Part shown: positions 24,521-34,011 of the stretch, one piece after another
Position numbering within the stretch: the first letter of the stretch is position 1
How the letters are laid out: each line of letters starts with the position of its first letter
Assembly: GCA_039111535.1 (NCBI GenBank)
Contig: JBCCIM010000039.1
Span: 1-37,657 of the forward strand
Source: Bacteroidota bacterium
Lineage (GTDB): Bacteria; Bacteroidota; Rhodothermia; Rhodothermales; JAHQVL01
DNA length: 37,657 nt
Direction of reading: 5' to 3'
The notes under the pieces: model-generated
The model's database searches: none
Seen by the model: only the letters and a program-made list of their open reading frames with translations
Told to the model about the DNA's origin: nothing
Program-made: the position numbers and the translations under genes

Positions 24521-25651
24521 ATGAAGTCACCTCGACACCCACTTACGCTGACCTTCATTATCTGTATGCTAGTTGCATACGCCATTCCCCTCCATGCACA
24601 GGAAAAAGTGTCTCGCGTATCTTTGCCCGGCACTGAAATCAGATCATTGAAATCCACAAACACAGGTGAGCAGTACGACATCTATGTACATCCTGTAGCC
24701 AACGCCGACCCCCATGCACGCTACCCTGTTGTATTCATCCTCGACGCCCAGTGGGACTTTCCTATGATCACTGGCATTTATGGCGGACTCAACTACGACG
24801 AGTTTGTACCCAACGTTATTCTGGTTGGCATCACCTACAGTGGAGACAACCCCGATTATGGCAGCCTCCGTGCAATGGACATGACGCCTACAGCGTTGGC
24901 AAACGTACCCGGATCAGGCCGGGCACCCCAGTTTTTGTCGTTTATCAAAGAAGAGCTGATTCCTTTTGTTGAGGCTGAGTACAACGCAGATTCCGCCGGC
25001 CGCACCTTGATGGGTAGCTCGTACGGCGGCTTGTTTACGGTGTATGCACTCTTGCACGAACCTGACTTATTCACGCGCTATGTTGCCCCGAGCAGCGCGT
25101 TTCATTGGGATAATGGGGTCATCTTTCAGTATGAAGAAGCGCTGGGAAAGGAGCGATCTGATTTACCGGTCAAGCTGTTCATGACGGCCGGCGAACAGGA
25201 AGGCGTCGGCATGATCGATCCCATGTTCAAGCTCAAAAAAGCCTTGGAGAGCCGCAACTACCCCAACCTCAAGGTAGATGCCACCGTGGTACAAGGCGCC
25301 CGGCACTCCAGCGTCAAGCCTGAATCTTTCATGCGGGGGATGCGCTACGTGTTTGCCCCTGACACACTCCAACTCGCTCCGGAACTGCTGGCACCTGTTG
25401 CCGGCAAATACAAGCTTGATATTCCAGAACCTGAAGAAATTATTCTTACCATCACCCAGGAAGGCAACCAGCTTTTTGCTGAGTCTCAGTGGGATTGGGG
25501 GAAAATTGAGCTGTTTGCTGAATCTGAGACTACGTTTTTCTTCGAGCAATTTAATGGCCGAATCATGATTGAGCGGAATGGGGATGAGATGATCAACAAG
25601 TTAAAGATCGATCTGGGCAGTGTGCTGACGGCGCATCGAATAGAGGAATAG
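24521..25651 (+). CDS. Secreted alpha/beta hydrolase (esterase D-like)
   Basis: The product has 376 residues and a signal peptide of about 26 residues (cut near LHAQ-E). Residues ~40-280 match the putative-esterase family: VFILDAQWDF, a GSSYGG nucleophile elbow with S167, and GARHSS with H262 as the likely catalytic His. Family members include siderophore esterases and S-formylglutathione hydrolase-like enzymes; the substrate here is unknown. Residues ~295-376 form an extra beta-rich tail (VAGKYKLD; ITQEGNQLFAE) like the DUF3471-type domains that follow some serine hydrolases. The gene appears monocistronic. Confidence 0.85.
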   Translation: MKSPRHPLTLTFIICMLVAYAIPLHAQEKVSRVSLPGTEIRSLKSTNTGEQYDIYVHPVANADPHARYPVVFILDAQWDFPMITGIYGGLNYDEFVPNVILVGITYSGDNPDYGSLRAMDMTPTALANVPGSGRAPQFLSFIKEELIPFVEAEYNADSAGRTLMGSSYGGLFTVYALLHEPDLFTRYVAPSSAFHWDNGVIFQYEEALGKERSDLPVKLFMTAGEQEGVGMIDPMFKLKKALESRNYPNLKVDATVVQGARHSSVKPESFMRGMRYVFAPDTLQLAPELLAPVAGKYKLDIPEPEEIILTITQEGNQLFAESQWDWGKIELFAESETTFFFEQFNGRIMIERNGDEMINKLKIDLGSVLTAHRIEE

Positions 25652-25700
25652 CAAGGTGGGTTTGTTGGCTATCGCCTTTTGGGTGCTGCCATCCTGGTGG

Positions 25701-25721
25701 ATACCCAATCAAGTTGGGTAT
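25701..25721. repeat. Small palindromic intergenic hairpin
   Basis: ATACCCAA pairs with TTGGGTAT around a 5-nt loop, flanked by GTGG and GACG. The layout resembles REP-like intergenic palindromes. It lies between two convergent genes and could act as a bidirectional terminator, although no T run is present. Confidence 0.4.
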
Positions 25722-25779
25722 GACGCAAGGGGTGTAGCAATGCCCTAAAAACATTCGGCAATCGGCATGCCCTTAACCT

Positions 25780-26841
25780 TCAGCCAGCCAAAGGCAGCGT
25801 GCGTTTTTCCTGCGCGCTCCGATACGCGGTATCTACAATCTGCTGACCGATGCGTGCAATTTCTGGCGACAGCGGGCCATCCAAGGGGCGATTGTTTTCG
25901 ATGCAGTCGATGAAGTACGGGATGGCGGCGTTATGCGGGAAGAGGATTTTATCTACCGGGATATCTACGCCGGCCGGATACTCCCTGTCCTGCACGCGGA
26001 TCGTTGGCTCGTAATCATAGCTGCTGATGGTCCCGGCGCTACCTTTGAGCACAAAGCCACATTTGGGCTGCGGCTGCATCGTCCACGGATCGGTAAAAGT
26101 GCCCCAGCGGGTTTCAAATTTGGAGAGGCCACTTGCATACCGGCAGATGGTGATGCTGTGCTCATCGACCTCCAGGCCCGCTGTTTCATTCCACATTGCA
26201 GTCACTTCCACCGGGGTTTCGCCGGCGTGGTACCAGGTGCCGAGGGTTGTACCGTATCCCAGGTAGTCGAGCATCGACCCGCCACCGCGCGACTTTTTGT
26301 AGAACCAGCTGCCAGCTTTCGTTTCAGTGGTGGGCTCCATCTCAATTTTATCCGCGCCATGGTACAGCGGCCCGCGGTTGCCGTCGTAAAAATGGACCTC
26401 CTGCAGCTTGCCAATCCGTCCTTCCGATACCAACCGCTTGGCGGTGATGTGTGAAGGATACCAGCGCAACGGCCAATTGATCGCCAATTGTTTGCCAGTG
26501 CCGGCCATCGCTTCAATCATCCGGTCCGCTTCTTCCAGTGTCGCAGCGAACGGTTTTTCCATCAGGATGTGCACGTCGTATGGCGCCACCTTTTCCGTCC
26601 ACTCCGCATGCTCTGATGCAGCGGGACAAAGGATCACAAGATCTGGCTGCGTTTGCTCCAGACAGGCTTTGTAGTCGGTAAATACCTGCTCGTCTGACAA
26701 ACCGAAGTTTTCTTTTGCGCTTTGCATGCGCTCCGCCTGCAGGTCGGAAATACCGACAATTTCGGCGCTCGGGTGTTCAAAAACTTCCCGAAGGAGGTCT
26801 CCCATATGAAAATGGTCGAAGTTAATGCCGGCTACGCGCAT
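25780..26841 (-). CDS. Gfo/Idh/MocA family oxidoreductase
   Basis: An NAD(P)-dependent dehydrogenase of 353 residues, the normal length. The N-terminal Rossmann domain (~1-120) has VAGINFDHFHMGDLL and IVGISDLQAERM. ILMEKPFAATLEEADRM carries the family's EKP motif, whose Lys acts in catalysis. The C-terminal alpha/beta domain (~125-340) has GGGSMLDYLGYGTTLGTW. I start at the ATG at 26841, which begins the Rossmann strand; the longer frame to 26892 adds 17 residues before it. It probably acts on a sugar or inositol-like substrate. It is divergent from the PQQ dehydrogenase, with 159 bases between the starts. Confidence 0.9.
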   Translation of the reverse strand: MRVAGINFDHFHMGDLLREVFEHPSAEIVGISDLQAERMQSAKENFGLSDEQVFTDYKACLEQTQPDLVILCPAASEHAEWTEKVAPYDVHILMEKPFAATLEEADRMIEAMAGTGKQLAINWPLRWYPSHITAKRLVSEGRIGKLQEVHFYDGNRGPLYHGADKIEMEPTTETKAGSWFYKKSRGGGSMLDYLGYGTTLGTWYHAGETPVEVTAMWNETAGLEVDEHSITICRYASGLSKFETRWGTFTDPWTMQPQPKCGFVLKGSAGTISSYDYEPTIRVQDREYPAGVDIPVDKILFPHNAAIPYFIDCIENNRPLDGPLSPEIARIGQQIVDTAYRSAQEKRTLPLAG

Positions 26842-27000
26842 AAGAATTGGGACTGATTCTGGTGAACAGCAGGCAATTTGTGCATGCTGCATGTTGAGGT
26901 CGAGGTAATATAATTTTACCTTTCGATACGCGCAATTATTGATATATTCTATCCGCTATACTATCAGCTCCATCGTTTTACAGAATTAGTTTGGTCTGCT

Positions 27001-29739
27001 ATGCGCACCTTCATCCTGTGGCTCGCCCTTTGCTTTGTCGTCACCATCAATACGCCCGCGCCTGTAATTGCACAGGATGATCAGGACCGGTTCCAGAAAA
27101 TTGAACTGGCCGGCGGCCTGAACGAACCCATGGAATTGGCCGTACTGCCAGACGGACGCGTGTTGCTCGTTGAGCGCGTCGGTGGCATCAAAATGTACAG
27201 CCCGCAAACAGAGACCACTGAACTGCTCCTTACGATGAACGTGCATTATGGCCACGAAGATGGCTTGCTCGGTCTCACGCTCGACCCTGACTTTGTCCAG
27301 AACAGCTGGATCTACCTCTTCTACTCTCCAGCCGATGATGAACCGCGGCAACGCGTATCGCGGTTCACTTTTACCGGGACAACCATCGATTTAGCCAGCG
27401 AAAAAGTGCTGATCGAAATTCCAACCCAGCGCGTTGAGTGCTGCCACTCGGCCGGCTCACTCGCGTTTGGCCCCAACGGTAACTTGTTCATTGCGGTGGG
27501 TGACAACACTAACCCGCACAACCCCGGCTACTACAACTCCATTGACGAACGCGAAGGGCGCGCGTATTGGGACGCCCAGCGCACCGCCGGCAACTCACAG
27601 GACCTGCGCGGTAAAATCCTGCGCATCACCCCGCAGCCTGATGGCAGCTACACCATTCCTGACGACAACCTGTTTCCTAAAGATGGTGAAGAAGGCCGGC
27701 CTGAAATCTATGTCATGGGATGCCGCAACCCCTACCGCATTGGCATAGACCAGAAAACAGGCGCAGTATTCTGGGGAGATGTGGGGCAAAATACGATCAA
27801 CAACCCTGAACGCGGACCCATTAGTTACGATGAGTTTAACATGGCGACCGAAGCCGGCTTCTTTGGCTGGCCCTACTTCGCGGGCAACAACGGCGCGTAT
27901 GCCGACTTCGACTTTGAGACTGAAGAAATTGGCCCCTTCGCTGACCCGACCGCCCCGACAAACGATTCTCCAAACAACACAGGTACACAGACTTTGCCGC
28001 CGGCACAGCCGGCATTAATCTGGTACTCTTACGGCGAGTCTGAAGATTTTGCACACCTGAAAACCGGTGGTAAATCTCCTATCGGCGGCCCAACGTACTA
28101 CTCGGATCTGTACCCTGTTCAATACGACACGAGCAACCCCGCGCCCTGGATCGACGCGTACCTCAAAGCCGACAACACCCTCACCTTCCCCGACCGCAGC
28201 TTCCCGAGCAGCTACGACGGCAAGCTCTTCATTGCTGAATGGATGCGCGACTGGGTAAACATGGTCACATTTGATGAAAACGGTGCCCTGAGCGAAATCG
28301 CACCCTTTCTACCGAACGAAACATTTAGCCACCCGATCGAACTGGAATTTGGTCCGGATGGTGCACTTTACATGCTCGAGTATGGCCCGTTCTGGTTTGC
28401 GCAGCACCCGGAAGCGAAGCTGGTCCGCATTGACTATGTGCGCGGAAACAGGCCGCCGGTTGCGCGTATCGAGGCCAGTCAGACGGTCGGCGCGGCGCCT
28501 TTGACGGCACAGTTCTCTGCCAGCGCATCGTATGACCTCGACGAGACAGATACCCTCTCTTACAGCTGGCGTTTGGGCCCATCCGCTACTTCAACTAAGA
28601 TGGATGCGGCGTACACGTTTGAACAACCGGGCGTGTACACGGTCACGCTTGCGGTAACAGATGGTGAAGGTGTGACCGCTAGTGTAGATCAAACCATCAA
28701 AGTGGGCAACAGCATGCCCGAGATTTCGCTTGAGGTTGCCGGCAACCAGTCGTTTTATTGGCCTGATCGATCCATCGCATACCAGGTTCATGTTAAAGAT
28801 TTAGAAGATGGGTCACTCAACGCTGGTATCGCTCCCGAAGATGTCGTTGTTACCATCGGCGCTACCGATATGGCCCCGGATGTCACCATGCTCGCACAGG
28901 ATCATACCAATGCGGTTAACGCTTACATCCCCAGCGGCTTGAAGTTGATCAATGACAACGGCTGTAAAGCGTGCCATGCGATTGCAGCTGCGTCCGTCGG
29001 GCCTAGCTATACGGAGATTGCAGACAAATACGAGGACGGGGATAGCGAGGTGGTTGAGATGCTCGTAGGCAAAGTTATCGAAGGCGGGAGCGGTACGTGG
29101 GGCGACCGGATCATGTCGGCCCATCCACAACTGTCGCGCGAAGCAGCTACTGATATGGTGCAGTATGTATTGAGCCTGTCTGAGCCACCGCCCACTGCGG
29201 AGCGCATGCCGACAACAGGGAATCTGAAACCAAAATCGACCGACGAGCTTGTTTTTAATGTGACCTATCGCGATCGCGGCGGGGACACCATCCCCTCGCT
29301 CACTGCCCAATCACAATTTTTGCTGCGCAGCGCGCGTATGAAAGCCGTCCGTAGTGACACCTACCACCAGGCTTCCAAATTTAACAGCGAAGTGGTGCGC
29401 TTTCTGGCCTCTGGTGGCTACATCACGTTTGAAGATGTAGACCTGACCAACATTACCGGCATCACCACTTTCCTCTCACTTTTCAAAGCCACAGCTACGC
29501 TTGAGGCACGTTCAGGCGGCATAGATGGCGATTTGCTGGGTAGCGTCCGGCTAGACCCAACCTACACGGAAAGGGCTGTAGGTGCAACCGTTGGAGGAGC
29601 CAATGCTACAGCGTTCACCATGTCTTTTGAAGAAAAGGTTACAGGCCGGCACGACATCTACCTGGTCTTCAAAGTAAACGAAGGCGAACACTACGCTTCC
29701 AGTACGGCCATTATGGAGTGGGTGCAGTTTGATCGGTGA
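27001..29739 (+). CDS. PQQ-dependent sugar dehydrogenase - PKD - cytochrome c - carbohydrate-binding fusion
   Basis: A secreted multidomain oxidoreductase of 912 residues with a signal peptide (~1-24). Residues ~30-480 are a soluble glucose/sorbosone-dehydrogenase-type six-bladed propeller (LPDGRVLLVERVGG; GHEDGLLGLTLDPDF; LRGKILRITPQPDG; VMGCRNPYRIG), which binds PQQ. Residues ~484-570 are a PKD domain (PLTAQFSASASYDLD; YTFEQPGVYTVTLAVTDGEG). A c-type cytochrome follows, with C655-x-x-C658-H659 (CKACH) and candidate Met ligands downstream. Residues ~785-912 form a CBM6-like beta domain. The design suggests sugar oxidation with electrons passed to the fused heme. No sorting tail is fused, but an isolated one lies ~220 bases downstream at 29959. 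Confidence 0.9.
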   Translation: MRTFILWLALCFVVTINTPAPVIAQDDQDRFQKIELAGGLNEPMELAVLPDGRVLLVERVGGIKMYSPQTETTELLLTMNVHYGHEDGLLGLTLDPDFVQNSWIYLFYSPADDEPRQRVSRFTFTGTTIDLASEKVLIEIPTQRVECCHSAGSLAFGPNGNLFIAVGDNTNPHNPGYYNSIDEREGRAYWDAQRTAGNSQDLRGKILRITPQPDGSYTIPDDNLFPKDGEEGRPEIYVMGCRNPYRIGIDQKTGAVFWGDVGQNTINNPERGPISYDEFNMATEAGFFGWPYFAGNNGAYADFDFETEEIGPFADPTAPTNDSPNNTGTQTLPPAQPALIWYSYGESEDFAHLKTGGKSPIGGPTYYSDLYPVQYDTSNPAPWIDAYLKADNTLTFPDRSFPSSYDGKLFIAEWMRDWVNMVTFDENGALSEIAPFLPNETFSHPIELEFGPDGALYMLEYGPFWFAQHPEAKLVRIDYVRGNRPPVARIEASQTVGAAPLTAQFSASASYDLDETDTLSYSWRLGPSATSTKMDAAYTFEQPGVYTVTLAVTDGEGVTASVDQTIKVGNSMPEISLEVAGNQSFYWPDRSIAYQVHVKDLEDGSLNAGIAPEDVVVTIGATDMAPDVTMLAQDHTNAVNAYIPSGLKLINDNGCKACHAIAAASVGPSYTEIADKYEDGDSEVVEMLVGKVIEGGSGTWGDRIMSAHPQLSREAATDMVQYVLSLSEPPPTAERMPTTGNLKPKSTDELVFNVTYRDRGGDTIPSLTAQSQFLLRSARMKAVRSDTYHQASKFNSEVVRFLASGGYITFEDVDLTNITGITTFLSLFKATATLEARSGGIDGDLLGSVRLDPTYTERAVGATVGGANATAFTMSFEEKVTGRHDIYLVFKVNEGEHYASSTAIMEWVQFDR

Positions 29740-29958
29740 CGCCGAATGTACAGATGCATTATACCAGCAGCGACTACAGGACCGTACCCCATAACAAACA
29801 CAGGTAACTACACAGATTGATCTGCATCGCGGAATTAACAGACATTACTTGCGCAAACCTGTATCATAAATAAACCACTCTGACGCACCCTTCCTGTAGA
29901 AGCTATAAGGCTCTAGCTTCATCCCTCTGTTTATTTTTGATCGTAAAAGATCAGGTCA

Positions 29959-30276
29959 TTGTTCAACTACGAGCCAAACGAAACGGCAACGAGCATTGAA
30001 GATACGGTGCTGGACGGCATAGCTTCCTTCGACATCTACCCCTACCCGGCACAGGATCAGGTACATGTAGCCCTGCAACTCTTGCAAACAGCTTACATTC
30101 AGCTTGAAGTGTTTGACGTGCTTGGCCAGAGGGTGAGAGCACTGGCAGAAGGAACAGTGCCTTCCGGCGTGCAACTGTTCTCCTGGCTGCCTAACAATAC
30201 AACCACCGGCCTCTACTTTGTACGGCTTTCTGTAGATGGCACCGTCCAGACGAAGCCGATTGTGTTGGTTAAGTAA
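29959..30276 (+). pseudogene. Orphan T9SS type A C-terminal sorting domain
   Basis: Residues ~25-105 are a complete Por-secretion tail: SFDIYPYPAQDQVHVAL, LEVFDVLGQRVRALAEG, SGVQLFSWLPNN, GLYFVRLSVDG, then KPIVLVK. Such tails normally end large secreted proteins. Here the frame opens only with TTG and has no ATG, signal peptide or cargo, so it looks like the remnant of a lost exported protein, or a tail detached from the PQQ dehydrogenase upstream. It implies that the organism has, or had, type IX secretion. Confidence 0.65.
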
Positions 30277-30321
30277 CAGCGGCTCGAACGGCCGTCAAGA
30301 AAAAAATAATCCGCGTTGCTA

Positions 30322-30358
30322 AAACACCCGTTGGGTCTTGAAGACCCGACGGGTGTTT
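30322..30358. terminator. Long hairpin, probable bidirectional terminator
   Basis: AAACACCCGT-GGGTCT pairs with AGACCC-ACGGGTGTTT around a 3-nt loop with one internal mismatch. It lies between the T9SS tail and the convergent lipoprotein operon. Confidence 0.7.
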
Positions 30359-30528
30359 CAAAAAAGACGTATTGCGGCACAAAAACGTACCGTCCCGCTA
30401 CCCATAATATTCCGAATAAACGCTACATCAAGTGGCTTAATCTTTCGCTCCCCAAACGGTTGGTAGCGTGAAAGAGATGCAACTCCGTATCTCTCACGTT
30501 CCTGCAAACGCGCTACAAATACTCGATC

Positions 30529-30846
30529 TCAGCCAAGCGGGTTGATAAACTTCCCAAGCAGCTTCACAACAACCCCACCCACCTGTGAGAAATTTTGCTG
30601 CAAGGATGCAATCTGCTCTTGCTGGTTTGTGCTCGATTGAATGATTGTAGCCAATGCCTTAAATCGTTCTCTATCGATTGGCTCAGGCAGGATTGCGTTG
30701 AGTTCTTCTGACGACAAAGGAGACAGCGCAGCAATTTCGTCTGCCAGTGCCTCATTCGTTTGCGCACTTTCTTCTGAAAAATCAAATGGACTCCCAAGCA
30801 TGATAACACCTGTTCTTTTAGTGGATCTCTGATGATCAATATTCAT
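30529..30846 (-). CDS. Small hypothetical protein, second gene of the lipoprotein pair
   Basis: The product has 105 residues and no family I recognise. It is acidic in the first half (FDFSEESAQTNEALADEIA) with a helical, Gln-rich second half, and it has no signal peptide or membrane segment. It begins 12 bases after the stop of the lipoprotein gene, with AAAAGG at Shine-Dalgarno distance, so the two are probably co-transcribed. An internal Met at residue 16 is an alternative start. Confidence 0.65.
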   Translation of the reverse strand: MNIDHQRSTKRTGVIMLGSPFDFSEESAQTNEALADEIAALSPLSSEELNAILPEPIDRERFKALATIIQSSTNQQEQIASLQQNFSQVGGVVVKLLGKFINPLG

Positions 30847-30858
30847 TCAGTGAGCCTT

Positions 30859-31656
30859 TTAAAACGTCGCTGTTACAGCCACACCTGCGACTGTGGAATC
30901 TTTTTTCGAGACTGGTACTTCGAGTACTGCTCCGCCCAGGGCCCGAAGGAAGTCCTTCATGCCAGACGTCCCGCTGTCGGCTGCATTTAAAGCACGCGAT
31001 GCAAGACTGCTTGCATGCATAGCTTTATTTAACAGCACATTTTGGTTTTCCAGGAGTCCCAGCTTGCGTAAGACAATCTCCTTCTGCTCCGTTATCTCAG
31101 CAGTGGTTCGCAAGTTTGCCTCAATGGTCGACTGCGCCCGATACAAGTCTACGTATGTCTCGCGTAAATGGGATAAAACGGCCTGCTCTTGTTCATCAAT
31201 TCGGCCAATCATCACCGTTCGCTGTTTTTCGATTTGCACAACTGCCGCTTCCCCAAAACCAATTAGCACATTGCCCAACTCAGCTTTTTGTGCTTTCACA
31301 GCTTGAAAAACGCTTGTTCTCAATGCCGCCGGCAAGTGGCTAATCTGGGCTTCAACACTATCCTGGTTGAGTGAAGAAACCATATACGCTTCAGTATGTG
31401 TAGCTTTAAACCGCTCATTTTCAACAGCTCGCGCCAGAAATTCAGGCACCCACTTTTCACGCATAAAGACATCCACATCTTCACGCAATTCATTGTAGTA
31501 CAGCTTTACAAATGCCTCGTGCGATGTTTGAATCTGCGTCGTTTGCTCCCCGACGATTTCCGACAATTCAACAGATGCCTTTGGGATCTGCGTACTCGTG
31601 CAACCAATGATCAGTAACGCAACTGTAATCACACCAGCTCGACTTATTCCTTTCAT
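30859..31656 (-). CDS. Coiled-coil lipoprotein of unknown function
   Basis: The product has 265 residues. The lipoprotein signal is MKGISRAGVITVALLIIGC, with the lipidated Cys at residue 19. The rest is nearly all helix, with charged heptad-like stretches (~35-225) consistent with coiled coil. I recognise no enzyme or binding motif. AAAGGAGTG lies eight bases before the ATG, one of the few strong Shine-Dalgarno sites in the window. The small gene downstream is probably in the same operon. Confidence 0.8.
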   Translation of the reverse strand: MKGISRAGVITVALLIIGCTSTQIPKASVELSEIVGEQTTQIQTSHEAFVKLYYNELREDVDVFMREKWVPEFLARAVENERFKATHTEAYMVSSLNQDSVEAQISHLPAALRTSVFQAVKAQKAELGNVLIGFGEAAVVQIEKQRTVMIGRIDEQEQAVLSHLRETYVDLYRAQSTIEANLRTTAEITEQKEIVLRKLGLLENQNVLLNKAMHASSLASRALNAADSGTSGMKDFLRALGGAVLEVPVSKKDSTVAGVAVTATF

Positions 31657-31899
31657 TTGGACACTCCTTTAGCATGCTTTTACTTTGGTGAGCATATCAA
31701 CGTCCTTTAGACTGCTTGATATAAACCACAGGAGCGTATCAAAAAAAGGGTCATTACCACCGCGATTTAGGCCAGGGAGGAACTCCTCGGCCGTTATTTC
31801 TCACAGAAAAAAAGAGAGCGTAACCTATTGTTTTCAAATAGATTACGCCCTCTACGAAGCGTACAAATTCAGATTTATTGAGGGACAGGCTTTGCCAGC

Positions 31900-33423
31900 T
31901 TAGTTCTCTGCAATTTTATCTGACAGGTGTTCAAGTGCATCCACTGTTAAACGCTTGTTGGGTGTTCTTCGCAAAGCCGTTTGCAAGATCTCTCTGGCCT
32001 CTTCCAATCTCCCCATTTCAATCAGCATTTCTCCTAGCATTTCATGGCTTGGCTTGGGTGGGCTTGGAGGCCCAAAACCGAAAGACATACCACTTTCCAG
32101 GGCAACGGCTTCTCTCATTACCGCAATGGCCTGGTCGGCTTTACCCTCTTCAAATAGGATTTGTGCGTTGAGCTGCATGCGCTGGACAGCCGGCTTCATG
32201 CGCGGCTCATGGTCTGCAGCAAATCCCTGCTTATCCCAAAAAGAAAAGATAGAATCCAGCGGTGCCTCGGCTGTATTATACAGCGCCCGGGCAGCTTCAG
32301 TATCACCTTGTGCCAACGCAACAAATCCATCCATCACAAGCAAATCAAACCTCGCGCGATAGTCATCCCCTACATCAGCATTATTCAAAGCAATGTCACC
32401 ATCCCACTCTTTGGTATCGAACAGGTACATCGCTCGCTGCCATCCATAGTGGTAGGCCGGCCCCGTGCCCTTCATTTCACCCCGGGCAATGTTCTGCTGG
32501 CACCGCAGCATAATTTCGTGGGCTTTGTCGCGGTTGCTTTGCTGCAGGTACCCGTACATCAACCAGGATGCGTAATGCCCGCAACCCGCTGCCGCTTGTT
32601 CATTCGCAGCGCGGCGCTCATTCATGATATCCAAAGCCCGGATGTTGGCACGAATCACGCCGTCCCAATCGCCCAGGGCAAGGAAGATGTGGGTTGTCAT
32701 GTGTTGCGCATGTGCCGCGTTGGGTGCGATGTCTGCATACGCTTGTGCAGCTTTAAGTCCGAGTGGTACGTGGATGGGATCGTCGGTAGCATGGATCAGG
32801 TAATGCGCAACACCCGGGTGGCCGGGGTACAACACGATAAACTGTTGCATGAGTGCCGCAGCCTGCATGTAGAGCATAAAATCGCGCCCCTCGTGGGCAG
32901 TGCCCATAATCGACAGCGCGTATTGCGCCGCCACTTCGACATTTTTCGGATACTTGTCATGCAACGCGGCCATAAATGCCATGTAGCGGTCGTCTCGGTC
33001 GTGTTTTTTACCTTCACCGTAGAGGATATCTGCGGCAGCCAGTAAATCGCGCGCCAGTTCGGATGCTGTTTTTTCTTGTCTGGCCGCCGGCGTCGGAGCA
33101 TACGTATTCAGGATTGCCAATGCCTTCTCCCGGTCCTGCTGCATCCAGATCGGGTGGTTGTGCGTCATGGCTTCGCCCCAATAGGCCAACGCAAAGTCCG
33201 GGTCGATACTCCGGGCCTCTTTAAAGTCATCGGCTGCATCCCCATATTCAAAATTGTGGAGTTGCGCGAGTCCATGCAGGAAAGGTTGCTGTGCGTTCGC
33301 TGCACCGGTGTTTTCCAGTGCTACTTGCCCGACATCACTGAGGTCAACATTTGGCTGTGCCAGTACAGGCTTGCACGAAAGCAATAACGCGATACATGTT
33401 ATTTGAAATCCCTTTGCCAGCAT
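31900..33423 (-). CDS. Secreted TPR-repeat protein
   Basis: The product has 507 residues and a signal peptide (~1-22, ending PVLAQ). Residues ~40-110 and ~330-500 contain recognisable tetratricopeptide helices (FEYGDAADDFKEARSIDPDF; LALAYWGEA; LIEMGRLEEAREILQTAL; PNKRLTVDAL). The middle carries helical repeats around HPGVAHYLIHATDDP and AAHAQHMTTHIFLALGDW. This matches a family of large TPR proteins common in environmental bacteria. The role is unknown, and TPRs usually mediate protein contacts. It appears monocistronic, with about 240 bases of upstream sequence without a gene. Confidence 0.85.
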   Translation of the reverse strand: MLAKGFQITCIALLLSCKPVLAQPNVDLSDVGQVALENTGAANAQQPFLHGLAQLHNFEYGDAADDFKEARSIDPDFALAYWGEAMTHNHPIWMQQDREKALAILNTYAPTPAARQEKTASELARDLLAAADILYGEGKKHDRDDRYMAFMAALHDKYPKNVEVAAQYALSIMGTAHEGRDFMLYMQAAALMQQFIVLYPGHPGVAHYLIHATDDPIHVPLGLKAAQAYADIAPNAAHAQHMTTHIFLALGDWDGVIRANIRALDIMNERRAANEQAAAGCGHYASWLMYGYLQQSNRDKAHEIMLRCQQNIARGEMKGTGPAYHYGWQRAMYLFDTKEWDGDIALNNADVGDDYRARFDLLVMDGFVALAQGDTEAARALYNTAEAPLDSIFSFWDKQGFAADHEPRMKPAVQRMQLNAQILFEEGKADQAIAVMREAVALESGMSFGFGPPSPPKPSHEMLGEMLIEMGRLEEAREILQTALRRTPNKRLTVDALEHLSDKIAEN

Positions 33424-33663
33424 ATCTTTACGATGAGCTATCTGTGAATACGAGCGTCGGTTTGAATCATCTATAACATACCAATATTTGCCCTCAGTAT
33501 AAACCGTTTACAATCCTCTCCTAACACCTCCTAAAAATACAACCCAGCCTCTACCCTGGCCCCAAAAGTAGAATGCTTGTCCGGATTTGCCATAGCTGGC
33601 AGGTATGCTTAAGCGGTATCCTGAATACATCTTGGATTCCGTTAACAAATGCCATTTCGTACC

Positions 33664-33971
33664 ATGAAATTTTTCTCCAACATGCTCACCTTCACTTTGA
33701 TTGCGATAACCTGGACAGGTTGCGGCACAACGTCCAACGATTCAGAACTCCTGGGATAACAGCTTTATTAGGGCATACCTACCCGATGGCAACACAGTCG
33801 AACTTAACCTGGAAAGTTTTTGAATCTCCCACCGCACAAGCCTGGTGGTACCATGCAGCTACGGGTATCTGTGTAGATGGTGGCAAAATGGATGTAGCGC
33901 CAGCTGTCTCATTTGATCCTCCTGGAGATGAATCCCGAGGCAATGACTGGGCCTTACTTATTGAAGCCTAG
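33664..33971 (+). pseudogene. Frame-broken small lipoprotein gene
   Basis: An ATG at 33664 opens a clear lipoprotein signal (MKFFSNMLTFTLIAITWTGC) but stops at 33759 after 31 residues. The next frame continues sensibly from there (WDNSFIRAYLPDGNTVELNL) to its own stop. The third frame then continues (FESPTAQAWWYHAATGICVD to the stop at 33971). Two single-base shifts would join all three into one ~100-residue lipoprotein. It could be a decayed gene or carry sequencing errors. The long open frame from 33573 covers only the last part and has a poor N-terminus. Confidence 0.4.
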
Positions 33972-34011
33972 GCGCTCGATTCGCAATCCCCTTACGCGTA
34001 ACTGACAAAGG

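Noticed and set aside
32161-33045. 294-residue forward frame opposite the TPR gene
   Set aside because: The reverse strand encodes clear TPR helices and a signal peptide. The forward frame has no domain features.
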